From: Pseudochrobactrum sp. sp1633
Lineage (GTDB): Bacteria; Pseudomonadota; Alphaproteobacteria; Rhizobiales; Rhizobiaceae
DNA length: 64,000 nucleotides
Assembly (NCBI RefSeq): GCF_030376605.1
Contig: NZ_JARRAE010000003.1
Coordinates: forward strand, 1 to 64,000
Direction of reading: 5' to 3'
Below the pieces are notes generated by a model. It was given only the letters and a program-made list of their open reading frames with translations, did no database searches and was not told the DNA's origin. Numbering within the stretch: position 1 is the stretch's first letter; the number at the start of each line of letters is the position of its first letter. Below, in pieces: positions 25,701-36,245 of this stretch. The position numbers and the translations under genes were made by a program.

Positions 25701-27488
25701 ATGCATCGTTACCGCAGCCATACCTGCGAAGCCCTCCGCAAGTCGGATGTCGGCCAGACAGTTCGTCTTTCCGGCTGGGTTCATCGTGTCCGAGATCACG
25801 GCGGTATCCTTTTTATCGATATTCGCGACCATTACGGTCTGACCCAGATCGTTGCTGATCCGGAAAGCCCGGCATTTAAAGTTGCTGAAACTGTTCGCGG
25901 TGAGTGGGTCATCCGCGTTGACGGTGAAGTAACTGCGCGTGCAGGCGAGGCTGTGAATCCGAATTTGCCAACCGGTGAAATCGAAATCGTTGCCAAAGAG
26001 ATCGAAGTTCTGGCCGCTGCCAAGGAACTGCCTCTGCCGGTATTCGGTGAGCCGGACTATCCGGAAGATATTCGCCTGAAGTATCGCTTCCTCGATTTGC
26101 GCCGCGATACGCTGCACAAAAACATCATGAAGCGCACCAAGATTATTTCTTCGATGCGTCGTCATATGAACGATATCGGTTTCAACGAATTCACCACGCC
26201 GATCCTGACTGCTTCTTCGCCTGAAGGCGCGCGCGACTTCCTCGTGCCAAGCCGTATTCATGAAGGTCAGTTCTATGCGCTGCCGCAGGCGCCGCAGCAG
26301 TATAAGCAGCTGTTGATGGTGGCCGGTTTCGACCGCTATTTCCAGATTGCACCATGCTTCCGCGACGAAGATCCGCGTGCTGATCGTCTGCCAGGTGAAT
26401 TCTACCAGCTCGACCTCGAAATGAGCTTCGTCACTCAGGAAGAAATCTGGGAGACAATGGAACCTGTGATGCGTGATATTTTCACTGAATTTGCCGATGG
26501 CAAGCCGGTGACACAGCAGTTCCGTCGTATTGCTTATGATGATGCGATCCGTACTTATGGTTCGGACAAGCCTGATCTGCGTAACCCGATCGAAATGCAG
26601 GCTGTGACTGACCATTTCGCCGGCTCGGGCTTCAAAGTTTTTGCGAACATGATCGCCAATGACGCTAAGGTTGAAGTATGGGCTATCCCTGCCAAAACCG
26701 GTGGTTCGCGTGCTTTCTGTGATCGCATGAACTCATGGGCGCAGGGTGAAGGTCAGCCGGGTCTCGGCTATATCTTCTGGCGTAAAGAAGGCGACAAGCT
26801 TGAAGGCGCAGGCCCGATTGCCAAGAATATCGGTGAAGAACGCGTTGAAGCGATCCGTACCCAGATGGGTCTGGAAGATGGCGATGCCTGCTTCTTCGTG
26901 GCTGGTCTGCCATCGAAGTTCTATAAATTTGCCGGTGATGCGCGTAACCGCGCCGGTGATGAACTGAACCTCACCGACCGTGATCGTTTCGAACTGGCAT
27001 GGATTATCGACTTCCCGTTCTATGAGTGGGACGAAGATAACAAGAAGCTCGACTTCGCTCATAACCCGTTCTCTATGCCGCAGGGTGGTCTGGAAGCGCT
27101 GGAAACGCAGGATCCGCTGTCGCTCAAAGCCTACCAGTACGATCTGGTTTGTAACGGTTTTGAAATCGCATCCGGTTCGATCCGTAACCAGCTTCCTGAA
27201 GTGATGGTCAAGGCGTTTGAACTGGTTGGTCTGAGTCAGCAGGATGTGGAAGATCGCTTCGGCGGCCTTTACCGTGCATTCCAGTACGGCGCGCCTCCGC
27301 ATGGTGGTATGGCTGCCGGTATCGACCGTGTGGTTATGCTGCTGGTTGGTGCAAAGAACCTGCGCGATATCTCGCTGTTCCCGATGAACCAGCAGGCTGT
27401 TGATCTTCTGATGGGCGCGCCTGCGGAAGTAACACCGGCTCAGCTGCGTGATCTGCATATCCGCGTGAACCCGCTGAAAAAAGACTAA
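25701..27488 (+). CDS. aspS: Aspartyl-tRNA synthetase
   Basis: The 595-residue class II synthetase starts [20 protein letters not shown] with an OB-fold anticodon domain (about 1-110). The class II motifs follow: [21 protein letters not shown] (motif 2 region begins [11 protein letters not shown]), [20 protein letters not shown], and the C-terminal [15 protein letters not shown] (motif 3). The GAD insertion typical of the bacterial enzyme is present between. Whether it is discriminating or also charges tRNA-Asn cannot be decided by eye. The codons are unusually regular, as in highly expressed genes. A strong terminator follows. Confidence 0.97.
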   Translation: MHRYRSHTCEALRKSDVGQTVRLSGWVHRVRDHGGILFIDIRDHYGLTQIVADPESPAFKVAETVRGEWVIRVDGEVTARAGEAVNPNLPTGEIEIVAKEIEVLAAAKELPLPVFGEPDYPEDIRLKYRFLDLRRDTLHKNIMKRTKIISSMRRHMNDIGFNEFTTPILTASSPEGARDFLVPSRIHEGQFYALPQAPQQYKQLLMVAGFDRYFQIAPCFRDEDPRADRLPGEFYQLDLEMSFVTQEEIWETMEPVMRDIFTEFADGKPVTQQFRRIAYDDAIRTYGSDKPDLRNPIEMQAVTDHFAGSGFKVFANMIANDAKVEVWAIPAKTGGSRAFCDRMNSWAQGEGQPGLGYIFWRKEGDKLEGAGPIAKNIGEERVEAIRTQMGLEDGDACFFVAGLPSKFYKFAGDARNRAGDELNLTDRDRFELAWIIDFPFYEWDEDNKKLDFAHNPFSMPQGGLEALETQDPLSLKAYQYDLVCNGFEIASGSIRNQLPEVMVKAFELVGLSQQDVEDRFGGLYRAFQYGAPPHGGMAAGIDRVVMLLVGAKNLRDISLFPMNQQAVDLLMGAPAEVTPAQLRDLHIRVNPLKKD

Positions 27489-27512
27489 TCCTTTTTAAGG
27501 GTAACATATTGA

Positions 27513-27545
27513 AACGCCGCGTCTTAACGGACGCGGCGTTTTTTA
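27513..27545 (+). terminator. Terminator of aspS
   Basis: AACGCCGCGTC and GACGCGGCGTT form an 11-bp perfect stem followed by TTTTTT, 25 bases after the stop codon. Confidence 0.93.
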
Positions 27546-27596
27546 TTGCGCAGAGCCGTGCTCGCCATTGGGCGCTCTAACACATAATAATTATGT

Positions 27597-27704
27597 TCTG
27601 GAGCGGTTTGCGTCCAGATTGGGTCGCGGCACACGCTCTGGATTCTTTGATTTGTCGCATTGTCACGGCCGTCAAGTTGACCCAACTTGACTGTGAAATG
27701 CTCT
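27597..27704 (-). repeat. Dispersed palindromic repeat, family B (about 106 bp)
   Basis: Read on the minus strand this copy aligns along its full length with the element at 44161-44266. Both start AGAGCATTTCACAGTCAAGT, carry the palindrome around CAACTTGAC, continue AATGCGACAAAT, and end in CAATCTGGACG-AAACCGCTC. It lies between the aspS terminator and that of the convergent gene. Confidence 0.75.
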
Positions 27705-27720
27705 CGGTTTTAGGCAATAA

Positions 27721-27746
27721 AAAACCCGGCTTAAAGCCGGGTTTTT
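27721..27746. terminator. Bidirectional terminator
   Basis: AAAACCCGGC-TTAAA-GCCGGGTTTTT lies 23 bases past the end of the minus-strand gene at 27769, with an A run on its left serving that gene. Confidence 0.9.
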
Positions 27747-27768
27747 CTTGTTTATATGTCGCTCAATC

Positions 27769-29037
27769 TTACTGATTGGCTGTCAGCTTAACGGCCAGCA
27801 GGTCGAGAAGCTTCTTAGGATCAGCGGTTGCAGTTGCTGCAATCAGAGCGAAGGAAACAGGCGCTTCCGGCTTAGCAGCGATTGTCAGAGACTTAGGATC
27901 ATCAAAATAGGTGTTCACCGCAGTGGTTGCCTGCATGGCGAAATCCGCATGGCCGAGATAGCCAACCATCAGAGGTGCAATGCCTTTGATCTGGTTGACC
28001 ATATCTTCGCTCGAGATGCCCTGCTGCTTGGCATAATATTCCAGCAGTTTAGGGGTGAGGGATGAATCGTCATAACGGATCGACAGGTCGCTGACGGAAA
28101 GCTGCTGGATCAGACCAAGCATAGCCATGCCAACGGCATCGGAGTTTTCTTTATTGGAGTTGAGTTCGGCGCTCGCCTGCTGAACTGCCTTGATGAATTT
28201 AACATCATAGCCGCCAAGCTTCATTGTGGTGTCGAGCTTGCCAACATCCTTGACGTCAAACTCCATTTTGTCGATGGAGAAATCGCCTTTTTCCGGCTCC
28301 CATGCGGCTGTGGATGTTACAACCATGCTCAGCTTTTTATAGCCGAGATCAAGCAGCGGGTTTGGTGTGGCTGTATCTTCAGCTGTTTCTTCTGTCGCAT
28401 CAGCATCTGCTGCATCGGCAGTTTCTTCAGCTTTTTTGCGCATTGCGTCCATTTTCTCGATGTCGAGATCAATGGATTTCACACCGAAATTAACGGAAAT
28501 CGGGGTGCCTTTTGTATAAGGTGTTGAGCTGGCATACAGGTCTTTCATGTTGACCATTTCCTGTCCGTCTTCGCTGACGGTCAGGCTGTCGGCCTTCATG
28601 GTTTGGTAGTACATCATTTTGACAACAGGGTCCTGTTCGTCATCTGATGCCAGATGGATTTTGCCGATTTCAATGCCCTTCACAACAAAGGTGCTTTTAT
28701 CGTCTTTTTTCTCGATGTCCTGCAGAGTGGCGCTCTCAGCGGTGTAGCCGCCTTTGCCATCTTCAGCGACATCGGAAAGCACAACATCACCAACAGCGAT
28801 AGATTCAACTTCAGGCGTTTTGAAATCAATCTTGGTGTCGCGCAGAGTGATTGTTGAACCGTCAGTATCAACTTTGCTGAATTCGATCTTTGCACCCTGT
28901 TCTTCAAAACGGGCCTGCAAACGCTTTGCAACATCATTTCCGTCCAGTGCATAGGCTGAACCTGCAAAGATCACAGTGAGTGCTGTAGCAACGGAAAGTG
29001 TACGGGTAGCGGTATAAAGCGGTTTCATAACCGACAT
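27769..29037 (-). CDS. Secreted/periplasmic hypothetical protein conserved in Brucellaceae
   Basis: The 422-residue protein begins MSVMKPLYTATRTLSVATAL and has a signal peptide ending near AGSAYA before LDGNDVAKRL. The mature part is acidic, rich in beta-prone repeats of the type F-V-VKGIEIGKIHL and SISVNFGVKSIDLDIEKMD. A low-complexity Ala/Glu/Asp/Thr stretch (EETADAADADATEETAEDTA) separates two halves that look alike. No cysteine or catalytic motif is seen. I do not know its function; its place between aspS and parC is conserved in Brucella as far as I recall. AAGGAG lies 8 bases before ATG 29037. A 253-bp gap without visible genes separates it from parC. Confidence 0.75.
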   Translation of the reverse strand: MSVMKPLYTATRTLSVATALTVIFAGSAYALDGNDVAKRLQARFEEQGAKIEFSKVDTDGSTITLRDTKIDFKTPEVESIAVGDVVLSDVAEDGKGGYTAESATLQDIEKKDDKSTFVVKGIEIGKIHLASDDEQDPVVKMMYYQTMKADSLTVSEDGQEMVNMKDLYASSTPYTKGTPISVNFGVKSIDLDIEKMDAMRKKAEETADAADADATEETAEDTATPNPLLDLGYKKLSMVVTSTAAWEPEKGDFSIDKMEFDVKDVGKLDTTMKLGGYDVKFIKAVQQASAELNSNKENSDAVGMAMLGLIQQLSVSDLSIRYDDSSLTPKLLEYYAKQQGISSEDMVNQIKGIAPLMVGYLGHADFAMQATTAVNTYFDDPKSLTIAAKPEAPVSFALIAATATADPKKLLDLLAVKLTANQ

Positions 29038-29290
29038 AAGAAGGCTCCTTGGGTGATTGCCTATATTTACATGCGAAATACTGTACTTGCCTATAACATG
29101 ACAATTTTGTCTTTTTCGTAACAGCCGGTTTCTGTCACTGCAAGTCACACTTGGGTATCAGATAAAATCTGTTGGCATATTCGATGTATTTTTGATGTAA
29201 TAACGAGAATAATGCGGAAAACCTGACCGTTTTGCGGGTGTAAACACATCTTGACTTGCCGCAGAATCAGCCGCTTGCTAACCATGAATC

Positions 29291-31543
29291 ATGGGAAAAA
29301 ATTTGATTCCGCCTTCTGGCGGCGACGATCACGTTGAAACGGTTGATCTGAAATCGGCGCTTGAAGAGCGCTATCTGGCCTATGCGCTGTCCACGATCAT
29401 GCATCGTGCGCTGCCGGATGTGCGCGACGGTCTGAAGCCGGTTCACCGCCGCATCATGCATGCTATGCGTCTGCTGCGACTCAATCCGGGCAGTGCTTAT
29501 GCAAAATGCGCGCGTATTGTCGGTGACGTAATGGGTAAATTCCACCCGCACGGCGATGCATCAATTTATGATGCGCTGGCGCGTCTCGCGCAGGATTTTG
29601 CTGTGCGTTATCCTCTGGTCGACGGGCAGGGCAATTTCGGTAACATCGACGGCGATAATCCGGCGGCGATGCGTTATACCGAAGCGCGTATGACCGACGT
29701 TGCGGCTTTGCTGCTCGAAGGTATTACAGAAAATGCCATCGACTTCCGCCCGACCTATAATGAAGAAGATGAAGAGCCAGTCGTTTTGCCGGGTGCTTTC
29801 CCAAATCTTCTGGCCAACGGCTCTTCCGGTATTGCCGTTGGTATGGCCACCAATATTCCGCCGCATAATGTGGCGGAGCTTTGCGATGCGGCATTATTGC
29901 TGATCCGCAATCCGCAGGCAACGATTGAGGAACTGGTGCAGCTGGTGCCGGGACCCGACCTGCCGACCGGTGGTGTGCTCGTTGAACCTCAGGCGAATAT
30001 TCTTGAAGCCTATCGCACCGGTCGCGGGTCTTTCCGCGTGCGCGCGAAATGGGAAAAGGAAGATCTCGGTCGCGGAACATGGGTGGTTGTGATCACCGAA
30101 ATTCCGTATCAGGTGCAAAAATCCCGCCTGATCGAAAAGATCGCCGAGCTGCTGCTGGCTAAAAAGCTGCCTTTGCTCGACGATATCCGCGATGAGTCGG
30201 CCGAAGATATCCGCATTGTGCTTGAGCCGAAAAACCGCACGGTTGATCCTGAATTGCTGATGGAATCGCTGTTCAAGCTCACAGAGCTTGAAAGCCGTAT
30301 TTCCCTGAACATGAACGTGCTGTCCCACGGGCGGGTGCCGAATGTTCTGTCGCTTGGTCAGGTACTCAAAGAATGGCTTGATCATCGCAAAGAGGTTTTG
30401 ATCCGGCGCTCGCAGTTCCGGCTTGATGAGATTGTTAAGCGCCTTGAAATTTTGGGCGGTTACCTGATCGCTTATCTCAATCTGGATGAAGTTATTCGCA
30501 TCATTCGTGAAGAAGATGAGCCGAAACAGGAACTGATGCGGGTTTTCAGCCTCAGCGATATGCAGGCCGAGTCGATCCTGAATATGCGCCTGCGCTCGCT
30601 GCGTAAGCTTGAAGAGTTTGAAATCCGTAAGGAATTTGACGGCCTGACGTTGGAAAAAACGCAGCTTGAAGAGCTCCTCGGTTCGGAAATCAAGCAATGG
30701 AAAACCATCAGCACTGAGATCAAAAAGGTTCGTGAGACTTTTGGTCCGGAAACCAAGCTGGGCAAACGCCGCACACAATTTGCCGAAGCGCCGAGCCATG
30801 ATCTGGAAGATATTCATCAGGCGATGATCGAGCGTGAGCCGGTTACAATTGTGGTATCTGAAAAAGGCTGGATGCGTGCCATGAAGGGGCATCTGGCAGA
30901 TTTCTCAACGCTGTCTTTCAAAGAGGGCGACAAGCTGAAGCTGGCTTTCCATGCGGAAACGACAGACAAGATTGTGGTTGCCACAACGGGCGGTAAATTC
31001 TTCACCATTGGCGCTAATACTTTGCCGGGTGGCCGTGGTCACGGCGAGCCGATCCGCATCATGGTAGATATGGACAATGATCAGGATATCCTGACTGCCT
31101 TTGTGCATGATGCGAGTGCAAAGCTGCTCTTGGCATCCCATGAAGGTTATGGCTTCATAATCAATGAGAGCGAAGTGATCGCCAATACCCGCAAGGGTAA
31201 GCAGATCATGAATGTGAAGCTGCCGGATGAGATGAAGATCTGCCAGCGAGTAACCGGTGATACGGTGTCTGTTGTTGGTGAAAACCGCAAAATGCTGGTC
31301 TTCCCGCTGTCTGAACTGCCGGAACTGTCGCGCGGTAAAGGTGTGCGTTTGCAGAAATACAAGGATGGCGGCGTGTCCGATATCCGCACTTTTGCAATGG
31401 ATCAGGGGCTGACATGGCAGGATTCAGCAGACCGCACATTCACACGCAGCAAAGAAGAATTGCTGGAGTGGACAGCGGCGCGTGCTTCTGCCGGACGTAT
31501 GGTGCCGAAAGGTTTCCCGCGCACCGGTAAGTTTGCATCGTAA
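29291..31543 (+). CDS. parC: DNA topoisomerase IV subunit A
   Basis: The 750-residue protein decatenates chromosomes with ParE. The catalytic tyrosine is Y129 in [32 protein letters not shown] precedes it (the quinolone-resistance region includes [19 protein letters not shown]). The C-terminal beta-pinwheel is shorter than in GyrA and lacks the canonical GyrA box, supporting ParC. Length agrees with alphaproteobacterial ParC. ATG 29291 fits the family start region. In this window it stands alone, with parE elsewhere. Confidence 0.95.
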   Translation: MGKNLIPPSGGDDHVETVDLKSALEERYLAYALSTIMHRALPDVRDGLKPVHRRIMHAMRLLRLNPGSAYAKCARIVGDVMGKFHPHGDASIYDALARLAQDFAVRYPLVDGQGNFGNIDGDNPAAMRYTEARMTDVAALLLEGITENAIDFRPTYNEEDEEPVVLPGAFPNLLANGSSGIAVGMATNIPPHNVAELCDAALLLIRNPQATIEELVQLVPGPDLPTGGVLVEPQANILEAYRTGRGSFRVRAKWEKEDLGRGTWVVVITEIPYQVQKSRLIEKIAELLLAKKLPLLDDIRDESAEDIRIVLEPKNRTVDPELLMESLFKLTELESRISLNMNVLSHGRVPNVLSLGQVLKEWLDHRKEVLIRRSQFRLDEIVKRLEILGGYLIAYLNLDEVIRIIREEDEPKQELMRVFSLSDMQAESILNMRLRSLRKLEEFEIRKEFDGLTLEKTQLEELLGSEIKQWKTISTEIKKVRETFGPETKLGKRRTQFAEAPSHDLEDIHQAMIEREPVTIVVSEKGWMRAMKGHLADFSTLSFKEGDKLKLAFHAETTDKIVVATTGGKFFTIGANTLPGGRGHGEPIRIMVDMDNDQDILTAFVHDASAKLLLASHEGYGFIINESEVIANTRKGKQIMNVKLPDEMKICQRVTGDTVSVVGENRKMLVFPLSELPELSRGKGVRLQKYKDGGVSDIRTFAMDQGLTWQDSADRTFTRSKEELLEWTAARASAGRMVPKGFPRTGKFAS

Positions 31544-31621
31544 AAACAAATTCAGAGCGGGTTCCGGCTGGGAGGGGCCTGCTCTGTTACCTTTTTTGAT
31601 AATGGGAAGAAGTAGTTAATT

Positions 31622-32050
31622 ATGCCGGTTGAATCAAAATATCAGGTATTGCGTCAGGTTCCGGATGTGCAGACCTATTGCCATTTGCGCGCTGCGAGCG
31701 GCCTGAGCGCAAAAACCGCTGAAGCTGCGGAGCGCGGACTGAAGAACACACTATTCGCTGTGCAGATTACAGATGGTGACAAGATTGTCGGTATGGGGCG
31801 TGTGATCGGCGACGGCGGCACAACCTATCAGGTTTGCGATATTGCGGTTCTGCCGGAACAGCAGGGGCAGGGGCTGGGCAAGCTGATCATGACCGAGATT
31901 ATGGTTTATCTCGATGAAAATGCGCCAGAGAGCGCCTATGTCAGCCTGATTGCTGATGGCCCTGCGCAGCATCTTTATACAAAATACGGCTTTGCACCGG
32001 TAACACCTGCTTCTATCGGCATGGCTTATAAAGTAGGGCGCAAGGCCTAA
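31622..32050 (+). CDS. GNAT-family N-acetyltransferase
   Basis: The 142-residue GNAT protein has the acetyl-CoA loop EQQGQGLGKLIMTEIM following the strand CDIAVLP, and the C-terminal HLYTKYGFAPVTP segment. It belongs to the small YjgM/ElaA-like single-domain group. The substrate is unknown. It lies 78 bases after parC on the same strand, with a degenerate repeat-like palindrome (31554-31585) in the gap. It ends before a bidirectional terminator shared with bpt. Confidence 0.83.
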   Translation: MPVESKYQVLRQVPDVQTYCHLRAASGLSAKTAEAAERGLKNTLFAVQITDGDKIVGMGRVIGDGGTTYQVCDIAVLPEQQGQGLGKLIMTEIMVYLDENAPESAYVSLIADGPAQHLYTKYGFAPVTPASIGMAYKVGRKA

Positions 32051-32189
32051 CACATTTGCTGTAAAGGTGCGAAGCGCCTTTGCGCATAAATCAGTTCAGC
32101 GGATTGATTTTTTCATGCTCCAATACCGATAGCAATGAATCTCTTTCTTAAGCTTGCTGCTTAATGTACTGAATTTATTATTCAATATA

Positions 32190-32225
32190 AAACGCCCCGT
32201 ATGATTTCATACGGGGCGTTTTTAT
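32190..32225. terminator. Bidirectional terminator between GNAT gene and bpt
   Basis: AAAACGCCCCGTATG-ATT-TCATACGGGGCGTTTTT is a long near-perfect hairpin with A and T runs, ending at the stop codon of bpt. Confidence 0.93.
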
Positions 32226-32981
32226 TTATTCCGCAATATCAGTGCGCAGCCAGCCGTTAGAGGTCAGGTGTTCTTGTGGTTTGTAGCGGGTTTTGTAGTG
32301 CATCTTTTCAGAGCCATTGACCCAGTAGCCGAGATAAACATGCGGCAAGCCCAGCGCATTACAGCGCATGATGTGGTCAAGAATGATGAATGTTCCCAGC
32401 GACCGGTCAGCCAGGTGCGGGTTAAAAAACGAGTATACCATTGATACACCATCACCCATCACATCAGTGAGGGCGGCAGCAATCAGCGGGCCTTCGCCTT
32501 TGCCGGTGATCATCGTATCAACACCGCGCAGACGATATTCAATGATCTGCGTGTTCACATGGCTGTCTTCAATCATCATTGCATAATCAAGCACTGACAT
32601 TTCGGACATGCCGCCACTTTGATGACGATGATTGAGATAGTCATGAAACAGCGCATACTGCTCGGAACTCGGCTCGGCCTTGCTGGCATAGCCGACCAGA
32701 TCCTGATTGCGTTTCCAGACACGGCGCATGGATTGCGTCATTTTGAATTCGCCGGCCAGAATGCGCACGGAAACGCAGGCATTGCAGCTTTCACAGGCAG
32801 GGCGATAAGCGATATTCTGCGATCGTCGAAAACCGGCCTGCGTCAGCAGATCATTGAGTTCCGGCGCACGGCTACCAACCAGATGCGTGAAAACCTTACG
32901 CTCCGACCTGTTGTCCAGATACGGACATTCAGACGGTGCGGTGAGGTAGAATTGTTGTGGTTGCGGCTGATGTTGTGTCAT
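32226..32981 (-). CDS. bpt: Aspartate/glutamate leucyltransferase (N-end rule)
   Basis: The 251-residue protein is a Bpt/Ate1-type aminoacyl-tRNA-protein transferase, which adds leucine from Leu-tRNA to N-terminal Asp or Glu of target proteins, marking them for ClpS/ClpAP. Diagnostic segments are [38 protein letters not shown] (cysteine-rich N-terminal motif), and the C-terminal [20 protein letters not shown] followed by RYKPQEHL. Length fits the bacterial family. It stands alone on the minus strand, upstream of a repeat-bearing gap. Confidence 0.93.
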   Translation of the reverse strand: MTQHQPQPQQFYLTAPSECPYLDNRSERKVFTHLVGSRAPELNDLLTQAGFRRSQNIAYRPACESCNACVSVRILAGEFKMTQSMRRVWKRNQDLVGYASKAEPSSEQYALFHDYLNHRHQSGGMSEMSVLDYAMMIEDSHVNTQIIEYRLRGVDTMITGKGEGPLIAAALTDVMGDGVSMVYSFFNPHLADRSLGTFIILDHIMRCNALGLPHVYLGYWVNGSEKMHYKTRYKPQEHLTSNGWLRTDIAE

Positions 32982-33062
32982 GATTTGCCCGTCAAAACGA
33001 CAATAAAGACGACTTGATACTCACGTCTGAAATTGTGCAGTCAAAAGGCCTGCAGAATGATT

Positions 33063-33167
33063 AAAGCATCTCCGGCAAAAGGGTAAAACGCCTTCGCGTA
33101 GGATAATGCGTAAAACAAATTATTAGAGCGGCTCCAACGATTCAGTCATAACCGGAGCTGCTCTAAT
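33063..33167 (+). repeat. Dispersed palindromic repeat, family A (RIME-like)
   Basis: The right palindrome AGAGCGGCTCC ... GGAGCTGCTCT is intact; the left one (AAAGCATCTCC to GGATAATGCG) is degraded. The link TAAAACAAA-TTATTAGAGCGG matches the copy at 63022. It occupies the middle of the 322-bp gap between bpt and the RDD gene. Confidence 0.65.
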
Positions 33168-33256
33168 GATAGTGGAATTCGGCAGGATGTAAAATCCCGC
33201 TTTCGTGATTGTTCCACTCATAGCGCAAGTAAGCCAATAAAAAAGCTGGTAATGCA

Positions 33257-33283
33257 AACAGCGCGGAGATACCCGCGCTGTTC
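33257..33283 (-). terminator. Hairpin downstream of the RDD gene
   Basis: AACAGCGCGG and CCGCGCTGTT form a 10-bp stem 21 bases after the minus-strand stop. A short T stretch follows on the minus strand, with a longer T run 12 bases later. Confidence 0.55.
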
Positions 33284-33303
33284 ATATTCAATACGCGCTG
33301 TTG

Positions 33304-33774
33304 TTACGGATTGGTACGGATGATCACCGCACCGAGCAGCATATCGTGTACGCCGCGTTTGTAATCCAGAAACAGGGTTGCCAGCAGGATCAGCGGGGTA
33401 AGCACTGTGCAGGAAGCCCAGAACAAGACCGAGTGAACCACCGCAAACAGGCCGTCAACCGGATGGCCGTCCATACGCTCGATGCGAATGCCCATCATCC
33501 GCATACCTGTGGTGGCTTTATTACGTCCGCCGACTGTAAAATATACATAAGGCAGCGCCACCAGCGGCAGCAGGATACCATAGAGCATCCAACCCAGACC
33601 CAGCGTCAGAATACCCAAGAAGGCGATGATGATCGCGACAGGGATACACAGCAAAAGCACAATGAAATAGTCGATCAGAAAGGCGAATACGCGTCTGGTG
33701 CGCACGCCTTCATAGAGGCGGCGGTCTTCAAAACGCGGCAGAACAATATCATTATTGATTGTTCGGTCATTCAT
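33304..33774 (-). CDS. RDD-family membrane protein
   Basis: The 156-residue protein has the RDD signature: RRVFAFLIDYFIVLLLCIPV with the Arg-Asp-x-Asp-like start of helix 1, a second hydrophobic segment (LYGILLPLVALPYVYFTV), and GRNKATTGMRMMGIRIE, the conserved loop. A third helix (FWASCTVLTPLILLATLF) precedes the terminal DYKRGVHDMLLGAVII. The family's role is unclear; some members are linked to transport or Na+/H+ antiport. ATG 33774 is chosen for the family start, with AAAGGAG upstream at rather long spacing. It lies downstream of hemB. Confidence 0.85.
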   Translation of the reverse strand: MNDRTINNDIVLPRFEDRRLYEGVRTRRVFAFLIDYFIVLLLCIPVAIIIAFLGILTLGLGWMLYGILLPLVALPYVYFTVGGRNKATTGMRMMGIRIERMDGHPVDGLFAVVHSVLFWASCTVLTPLILLATLFLDYKRGVHDMLLGAVIIRTNP

Positions 33775-33867
33775 CGGCTTATGGTTTCTCCTTTTAAACT
33801 TACAAACAAGGAGATAGGGAGCCACGGCAGTCATTTCAAGATTGTGTGACCGGCCAGCGCGAGAATA

Positions 33868-33904
33868 CAAAAAAGCGCATTCTGCCTGAAACAACATGCG
33901 CTTG
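33868..33904 (-). terminator. Terminator of hemB
   Basis: On the minus strand AAGCGCAT and ATGCGCTT pair around a 15-base loop, followed by TTTTTG. It lies 22 bases after the hemB stop. Confidence 0.7.
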
Positions 33905-33925
33905 AGCGAGGGGCAGTGCTCTGAA

Positions 33926-34927
33926 TTAAGCTGATTTCAGCTTTTCAGCCACTTCCAGTGCGAAATAGGTGAAAATACCATCACATCCGGCACGCTTGAA
34001 TGCGAGCAGGCTTTCCAGCACGACTTTCTCTTCGTCAATCCAGCCGTTTTGTCCGGCGGCTTTGATCATCGCATATTCACCGGAGACCTGATAGGCAAAG
34101 GTCGGCAGAGAAAACTGGTTTTTAAGCCGCTGAATAATGTCGAGATAAGGCATGCCCGGCTTGACCATCAGCATATCAGCGCCTTCCAGCACATCCTGCT
34201 CGGCTTCACGCAGTGCTTCATCCGTATTGGCCGGATCAAGATAATAGGTTTTCTTGTCGCCTTTCAGCACGCCTGCGGTGCCGATGGCCTCACGATAAGG
34301 GCCGTAGAAGGCAGAGGCGAATTTCGTCGCATAGGACATGATCGGCAGATGCTGAAAACCATTGGCATCCAGCGCATCACGGATTGCGCCGATACGGCCG
34401 TCCATCATATCGGAAGGGGCAATAATATCCGCACCGGCCTCAGCCTGTGCGAGTGCACCGCGCACAACCATCTCAACGGATTCATCGTTGAGAATAATAC
34501 CGTCGCGTAAGATGCCGTCGTGGCCGTCCGTGGTAAAAGGATCAAGCGCGGCATCGGTGATAATGCCGATTTCCGGAATTTCCTTTTTGATCGCACGGGT
34601 CACCGAATTGATCAGATTGTCGGGATTGGTAATATAGGCACCATCCTGCGTTTTGATACGCGAAGACTCATTGGGAAAAGGCGCAATCGCAGGAATGCCA
34701 AGCTTGGCGGCTTTTTCTGCCTGACGCACAGCCATGTCTACGGAAAAGCGGCTGACACCGGGCATTGCCGCAATCGGGGTAGCAACATTGCTGCCTTCAC
34801 AAACAAAGAACGGCCAGATCAGATCATTCGCACTTAATGTGTTTTCCTGCACCAGACGGCGTGACCATTCAGTGCGGCGGGTGCGTCGCAAGCGGCGGCT
34901 TTGAGTGATTTCATCAATACTACGCAT
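33926..34927 (-). CDS. hemB: Delta-aminolevulinic acid dehydratase (porphobilinogen synthase)
   Basis: The 333-residue enzyme condenses two 5-aminolevulinate molecules to porphobilinogen in haem synthesis. Schiff-base lysines are K202 (MSYATKFASAFYGP) and K256 (MLMVKPGMPYLD). The zinc site of the E. coli enzyme is replaced: where that enzyme has DTCFCEYTSHGHCG, this one has DAALDPFTTDGHDG, so the cysteines are aspartate or alanine. That is the magnesium-dependent type described for rhizobia. ATG 34927 with AAAAGG upstream. A terminator and then the RDD gene follow. Confidence 0.96.
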   Translation of the reverse strand: MRSIDEITQSRRLRRTRRTEWSRRLVQENTLSANDLIWPFFVCEGSNVATPIAAMPGVSRFSVDMAVRQAEKAAKLGIPAIAPFPNESSRIKTQDGAYITNPDNLINSVTRAIKKEIPEIGIITDAALDPFTTDGHDGILRDGIILNDESVEMVVRGALAQAEAGADIIAPSDMMDGRIGAIRDALDANGFQHLPIMSYATKFASAFYGPYREAIGTAGVLKGDKKTYYLDPANTDEALREAEQDVLEGADMLMVKPGMPYLDIIQRLKNQFSLPTFAYQVSGEYAMIKAAGQNGWIDEEKVVLESLLAFKRAGCDGIFTYFALEVAEKLKSA

Positions 34928-35127
34928 AATGCCTTTTCCGTATTTCGGCGTAAGGAGGGGCAGTGCGGGTTCATTTTCAGAGCCGGATACACTGCGCAGG
35001 CCAGATCAGGGAGCCTTAACACTCAAATCATGGTCACAGCTTGATAAAAACAGCTTTTAAGGTGTGAAACATTGCCGCGCTTGCGCTACTCTGCAATGAT
35101 TCATGCAGGGCGGGAGAGGATGAAGTC

Positions 35128-36237
35128 ATGGACAGGACAGATCATATGCGTGATGAAAACAGTGTTACGCTTGATTTCGGCGGCGATGACGAGATGACAT
35201 TCGCTCAAAGCGGCGCTGTCGGTCTGATCCGGCTAACACGCCCGAAAGCCCTGAATGCTCTGACCCATAAAATGGTGCTGGCAATGGAGCGCGCCCTGCT
35301 GCACTGGGCTGATGACCCGCAGGTCAAATCGGTGATCGTTGAGGGTGAAGGACGAGCCTTCTGTGCAGGAGGCGATGTGGTCGCCGCATATAATGCCGGT
35401 AAAAGCGGCAAGCCTGCCTATGATTTTTTTCAGGATGAATATCGGCTTAACCGCCTGATCGGTGCTTACAATAAGCCCTATATCGCTTTGCTCAACGGCA
35501 TTACGATGGGCGGCGGCGCGGGAATTTCGGTTCATGGCTCTCATCGTATCGTGACGGAGAATACGCTGTTTGCAATGCCTGAAAGCGGTATCGGCTTTTT
35601 CACCGATGTGGGCGGCAGTGCTTTTCTGCCTGCGCTGCCGCAGAGGTTTGGTTTTTATCTGGGACTTACAGGTTCGACCATTCGCTGGGGCGATTGTCTG
35701 AACAGCGGTATTGCCACCCATGCCTTGCAAGCGGAACAGTTGACGGAGCTGTGTACGAGGCTGGTCGCCGGTGAAAAACCCGATGATATATTATCGGGCA
35801 TGCAGCTTAGCGCACCGGACTGGGAAATGCCGGAAGCGGACAGAGCGCTCGTTGCCCGATGCTTTGAGGCAAGGACTATCGAGCAATCGATTGCGAATTT
35901 TGTACAGGCCGCAGAAGCGGGTGATGAAAAAGCTGCAACTATCACAGGGGTGCTGGGCAAGCGCTCCCCGACTAGTCTGAAGGCAATTTTTACGCTTTTT
36001 CAGGATGCGGAAGCATTTAGTCGTGCAAATAAAGAGCTGAGTTACAGCGCCCGCTTGGATAGGCAGATGCAAATAGAGTACGCTCTGGCAGAGATTCTGC
36101 TGCAAGGGCATGATTTTTATGCCGGTGTCGGCGCTGTTTTGATAGACAAGACCGGCAATCCTGTCTGGAACCCAGCATCACTGGATCAGGTGCAATTGCC
36201 GGATTTTTTAACGCTTAAAGACAATAAACAAGGGTAG
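35128..36237 (+). CDS. 3-hydroxyisobutyryl-CoA hydrolase (enoyl-CoA hydratase/isomerase family)
   Basis: The 369-residue crotonase-fold protein has the oxyanion-hole segments VEGEGRAFCAGGDVVAAY and NGITMGGGAGISVHGSHR, with the catalytic glutamate in FAMPESGIGFFTDVGGS. The extended C-terminal region (about residues 220-369) distinguishes HIBYL-CoA hydrolases from simple enoyl-CoA hydratases. Such enzymes act in valine breakdown. GGAGAGGATG precedes the start; an alternative ATG lies 21 bases on. A small membrane protein gene follows 8 bases downstream and is probably co-transcribed, although no functional link is known. Confidence 0.87.
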   Translation: MDRTDHMRDENSVTLDFGGDDEMTFAQSGAVGLIRLTRPKALNALTHKMVLAMERALLHWADDPQVKSVIVEGEGRAFCAGGDVVAAYNAGKSGKPAYDFFQDEYRLNRLIGAYNKPYIALLNGITMGGGAGISVHGSHRIVTENTLFAMPESGIGFFTDVGGSAFLPALPQRFGFYLGLTGSTIRWGDCLNSGIATHALQAEQLTELCTRLVAGEKPDDILSGMQLSAPDWEMPEADRALVARCFEARTIEQSIANFVQAAEAGDEKAATITGVLGKRSPTSLKAIFTLFQDAEAFSRANKELSYSARLDRQMQIEYALAEILLQGHDFYAGVGAVLIDKTGNPVWNPASLDQVQLPDFLTLKDNKQG

Positions 36238-36245
36238 AGAGCCGC

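Noticed and set aside
25647-26615. 322-codon minus-strand frame opposite aspS
   Set aside because: It lies fully antisense to a clear aspS gene, with composition expected of an antisense shadow and no ribosome site.
29894-30892. 332-codon minus-strand frame opposite parC
   Set aside because: Antisense shadow of parC; no domain or start signal is recognisable.
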